The notes under the pieces were generated by a model that was not told the origin of the DNA, searched no databases, and worked only from the letters and a program-made list of their open reading frames with translations. This document shows positions 61,296 to 64,000 of a DNA stretch of 64,000 bases, piece after piece (the first letter of the stretch is position 1; each line of letters begins with the position of its first letter). The stretch is taken from contig WNKP01000010.1 in NCBI GenBank assembly GCA_009797885.1, positions 1 to 64,000 of the forward strand. The letters are read 5' to 3'. The position numbers were made by a program, and so were the translations under genes. The DNA is from Flavobacteriaceae bacterium GF1. Lineage in GTDB: Bacteria; Bacteroidota; Bacteroidia; Flavobacteriales; Flavobacteriaceae.

Positions 61296-64000
61296 TTATC
61301 GGTTCAGATAGATGATTCCTTGAAACGATGGTGTGGTCCCGTCCCCAAAATCTATCGTATAGTAGTACACCCCGTTGGGTAGTTTGCCATCCCCCAGGGT
61401 GATGCTTCGGGTGGCGCTACCATCCCAGTCCGGTGTACTCACATCACCCTTATACACCAGGGAGCCATTTCGGTCATAAATCGTCATGGTATATTTGGGG
61501 TATTCACTCCTAAGCCAGGAAACGGAAAAAGTATCATTGATTCCATCGCCATCCGGTGAAAACCCACGTCTATTCAAATCTTCCAGCCTACCGCAATTGG
61601 CTACGGTAACTTTTACAGGAACCCTTTGATTGGAAATACATCCGTTGGCATCCTCCAATGATCCGTAATAAATGCCACCCTCCACCAGGGAGGTTTCACT
61701 CACCAGTTCCATGCTACTGCTCGCGTCCGGATACCAGCGCACGGTGCCACTACCGGGGATTTCCAAATCCGATACCGTGGGGTTTTCGGAGGCACAGAAA
61801 CCCTGTTCCTCAGCTACCTCCAAGACTGGGGGCTCCAAAACAAAGGCTACGGTAGTACCCGTAGCGGTACAGCCATTTGCCTGGGTTATCGTAACGGTAA
61901 ACTCCTCTCCATCCGAAACACCGGTCACTTCCGGATTTTGTATGTCAGAATCGTTGAATACGGCATTGCCATTACTGGTCCATGACCATGAGGTCCCCAG
62001 TCCACTTGTTTCGTTCAATTGTAAAGGGGAGTCCTGGCAAATTGGTCCGCTATTGGTAACAATGGCCCTTAGGGGTGAGGTTACCGTTACGGTGGCGGTA
62101 CAACTGGTCGTATTTCCACTATCGTCGGTCACTGTAAGGGTCACGGTGTTTTCCCCCACATTGGAACAGTTGAAGCTGGTCCTGTCCAGGGAAAGCGACA
62201 CAGTGGTGCCGCTGTTATCGGACGAACCGTTGTCCACATCGGCCACAGCAATCGTTGCACTTCCTTCCGTGTCCAGTTCCACGGTGGTATCCTGGCAAAT
62301 GGCCGTGGGAGCTAAGTTGTCCTCCACGGTCACCGTGGCTGTGCAGTCTTCTTCGTTGCCATTGTTGTCGGTCACCATTAGGGTTACCGTATTTGTGCCC
62401 AGTTCGGTAGCCGTGAAACTACTTGGGGATACACTCAATGTTACGTTTCCACAGGTATCGCTGGAACCATTGTCCACGGTGGCAGCATTTAGGGCCACCG
62501 TACCATCAATGCCCAGTTCGAGCATTGCCACCCCACATACGGCTATCGGCAGGGTCACGTCCACCACCTTTACTGTGGCGGTGCAGTTGGCCGTATTACC
62601 GCTGTTGTCCGTCACGGTAAGGGTCACTGTATTTTCCCCTACATCGGAACAGCCAAAGTTGGTCCTGTCCAGGGAAAGGGATGCAATGCCATCGTTGTCT
62701 GTGGAGCCATTGTCCACGTCCGCGGTAGTAATCACAGCACTGTCCGAAGCATCCAGTTGTATGGTGACGTCCTTACAGTGTACTATTGGAGGTGTCTCAT
62801 CCACCACGGTCACTGTAATCATGCAAGTCGCGCTGTTCGTATCCTCGTCGGTCACGGTTAGAGTTACCGTATGCTCGCCAAGGTCCGCGGTTGTAAACCT
62901 ACTGGGGGATACCTCCAAGGTAACGTTCCCGCAAGCGTCACTGGAACCGTTGTCCACGAGGTCAGCTGTTAAAGTGGCCGTGCCGTCAGCGCCCAAGGGG
63001 AGCGTTGCCGCCTTGCACAATGCCACCGGATCGACATTGTCCTCCACTGTCACCGTGGCCTCACAGGTATCCGTGTTCCCAACGGGGTCGGTCACCGTAA
63101 GGGTCACTGTGTTCGGCCCTACATCGGAACAACCGAAGATGGCCTTACTCAGGGAAAAGGACATCTCTTCACTATTATCGTCCGAGTCGTCGTTTACATT
63201 ATAGTCCGAATCGTAATTATCGTCGTCTCCATCTACCGCAATGATGGTAGCACTGCCCGAGGACGCATCCAGTTCCACGGTAACGTCCCTACATCCGGCT
63301 TCGGGGTCAATTTTGTCCAACAAGGTTACCTTGGCCTCGCATGTAGCTTGGTTGTTGTTATCATCCATTACAATTAGGGTATACATGTTCTCACCGAGGT
63401 CTTCGCCCGTAAGCCATATGCGCGGCCCAAAGTCCAGGGACACGATGACCTCTTCATCACAGGTATCGCTGGAACCGTCGTTAAAATCATCGGCCGCTAG
63501 GCGAGCCGTACCATCTTCGGGCAGGTCAGTCTCAATTGTCTTGCACCGCGCCGTTGGAGGGGTAACGTCCTTGACCTCTACCGTAGCGGTGCAGGTAGCC
63601 GTATTTCCGCTGCCATCTTCCACGGTCAGGGTCACCAAATTATTCCCCAAATTGGAACAGTCAAAGTCTTTCTTGTCCAGGGAAAGGATTGGATCGATAC
63701 CACTGTTATCGAACGAGCCGTCGTCCACGTCCGTTGCGGCAATCGTAGCGCTGCCCTGGGCACTTAGTTCAACAATGATGTTGTCCTCCTTGCATTTGGG
63801 GTTAGGGTCCCTCTCATCCGTCACAGTTACCAGGGCCGTGCTGCAACTGTCCGAGAGACCACTATTGTCGGTCACCGTCAGGGTCACCGAGTACGTGCCG
63901 ACGGCCGAGAAGCTATAACGGGATGCGCCACGGGTGACAATCTGCCCGCAGGCATCGGTAGAACCGCCATCCAAATCCAAAAGGGAGGCATCATCCAGGG
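61296..64000 (-). CDS. C-terminal part of a giant T9SS surface protein (starts beyond right edge)
   Basis: The frame is open to base 64000 on the minus strand (residues LDDASLLDLDGGSTDACG at the edge), so the start lies outside. About eight HYR-like repeats with TVTLTVTD and GNT..C motifs are visible. One carries an unusual Asp-rich insertion (GDDDNYDSDYNVNDDSDD, perhaps calcium-binding). A PKD-like region (TNSGPICQDSPLQLNETSGLG) and an RWYPDASS segment follow. The gliding-motility/CHU_C type-B domain ends it (GFSPDGDGINDTFSVSWL...LPNGVYYYTIDFGDG, ending GIIYLNR). The C-terminus is very close to that of the 5,487-residue protein. PorP/SprF follows immediately. Function as a surface adhesin is likely. 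Confidence 0.9.
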   Translation of the reverse strand, partial: LDDASLLDLDGGSTDACGQIVTRGASRYSFSAVGTYSVTLTVTDNSGLSDSCSTALVTVTDERDPNPKCKEDNIIVELSAQGSATIAATDVDDGSFDNSGIDPILSLDKKDFDCSNLGNNLVTLTVEDGSGNTATCTATVEVKDVTPPTARCKTIETDLPEDGTARLAADDFNDGSSDTCDEEVIVSLDFGPRIWLTGEDLGENMYTLIVMDDNNNQATCEAKVTLLDKIDPEAGCRDVTVELDASSGSATIIAVDGDDDNYDSDYNVNDDSDDNSEEMSFSLSKAIFGCSDVGPNTVTLTVTDPVGNTDTCEATVTVEDNVDPVALCKAATLPLGADGTATLTADLVDNGSSDACGNVTLEVSPSRFTTADLGEHTVTLTVTDEDTNSATCMITVTVVDETPPIVHCKDVTIQLDASDSAVITTADVDNGSTDNDGIASLSLDRTNFGCSDVGENTVTLTVTDNSGNTANCTATVKVVDVTLPIAVCGVAMLELGIDGTVALNAATVDNGSSDTCGNVTLSVSPSSFTATELGTNTVTLMVTDNNGNEEDCTATVTVEDNLAPTAICQDTTVELDTEGSATIAVADVDNGSSDNSGTTVSLSLDRTSFNCSNVGENTVTLTVTDDSGNTTSCTATVTVTSPLRAIVTNSGPICQDSPLQLNETSGLGTSWSWTSNGNAVFNDSDIQNPEVTGVSDGEEFTVTITQANGCTATGTTVAFVLEPPVLEVAEEQGFCASENPTVSDLEIPGSGTVRWYPDASSSMELVSETSLVEGGIYYGSLEDANGCISNQRVPVKVTVANCGRLEDLNRRGFSPDGDGINDTFSVSWLRSEYPKYTMTIYDRNGSLVYKGDVSTPDWDGSATRSITLGDGKLPNGVYYYTIDFGDGTTPSFQGIIYLNR

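Noticed and set aside
61672-63204. 510-codon open frame opposite the right-edge giant gene
   Set aside because: Same cause: the HYR-like repeat codons leave the opposite strand free of stops. The sense strand has a clear family and sorting domain.
1-64000. tRNA or rRNA genes
   Set aside because: No segment showed a cloverleaf with conserved TTCRA or rRNA-like conserved blocks on reading; a tRNA scan would be decisive.

Overview
The window looks like chromosome from a marine-type member of the Flavobacteriia (Bacteroidota). The evidence is type IX secretion (T9SS) type-B sorting domains, a PorP/SprF partner protein, an UpxY antiterminator, a LytTR regulator, promoters of the Bacteroidota form TTTG-N20-TAnnTTTG, and weak Shine-Dalgarno signals. 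No tRNA, rRNA, CRISPR array or transposase gene was recognised.

Layout. 1-497 (-) is the N-terminus of a T9SS surface protein that runs off the left edge. 1.25-7.1 kb (-) holds an orphan TPR histidine kinase, two small XRE-type regulators with structured leaders, and a methyltransferase / small membrane protein / sodium:solute symporter operon. 7.7-14.7 kb (+) is a glycosylation island: two glycosyltransferases and two PglB/STT3-like oligosaccharyltransferases with unusual acceptor-pocket motifs. 14.9-18.6 kb (+) has a D12-class DNA adenine methylase and an AAA/ABC-like ATPase, possibly a defence pair. 18.7-35.2 kb (-) is one 5,487-residue surface protein with 11 DUF285-type super-modules, about 14 HYR-like repeats and a type-B sorting domain. 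36-38.4 kb (-) carries a thioredoxin-like protein, a double GNAT protein and a small barrel-like protein. 39-42.9 kb (+) is gene-poor and holds five promoter/RNA cassettes, a third XRE paralogue and an orphan QueE. 43-55 kb (-) is mainly an exopolysaccharide region (Wzc-type kinase, CapK-like ligase, LytTR regulator, UpxY, GDP-fucose synthase) with a YHYH-PEBP protein. 55.4-59.3 kb (-) has an unknown protein and a NarL-type two-component pair whose kinase is a paralogue of the one at 1.25 kb. 60.3-64 kb (-) has PorP/SprF and the C-terminus of a further giant T9SS protein that runs off the right edge.

The most unusual signal is non-coding. At least nine sites on both strands share one geometry: CACTTAT-N13-CACTTAT-N9-TTTG-N20-TAnnTTTG. 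In seven of them the promoter is followed by a roughly 130-170 nt segment that folds the same way despite different sequence: a long-range stem P1, a small hairpin P2 just before the 3' arm of P1, and a terminator-like hairpin P3. Three precede the XRE paralogues, where P3 lies in the leader and could attenuate. Four stand alone and look like small RNA genes. Further copies precede a small secreted protein and an unknown protein, and weaker ones precede the glycosylation island and exopolysaccharide-side genes. This suggests one regulon tying together small RNAs, regulators and surface-glycan genes. All folds and pairings were read by eye; no program was run.
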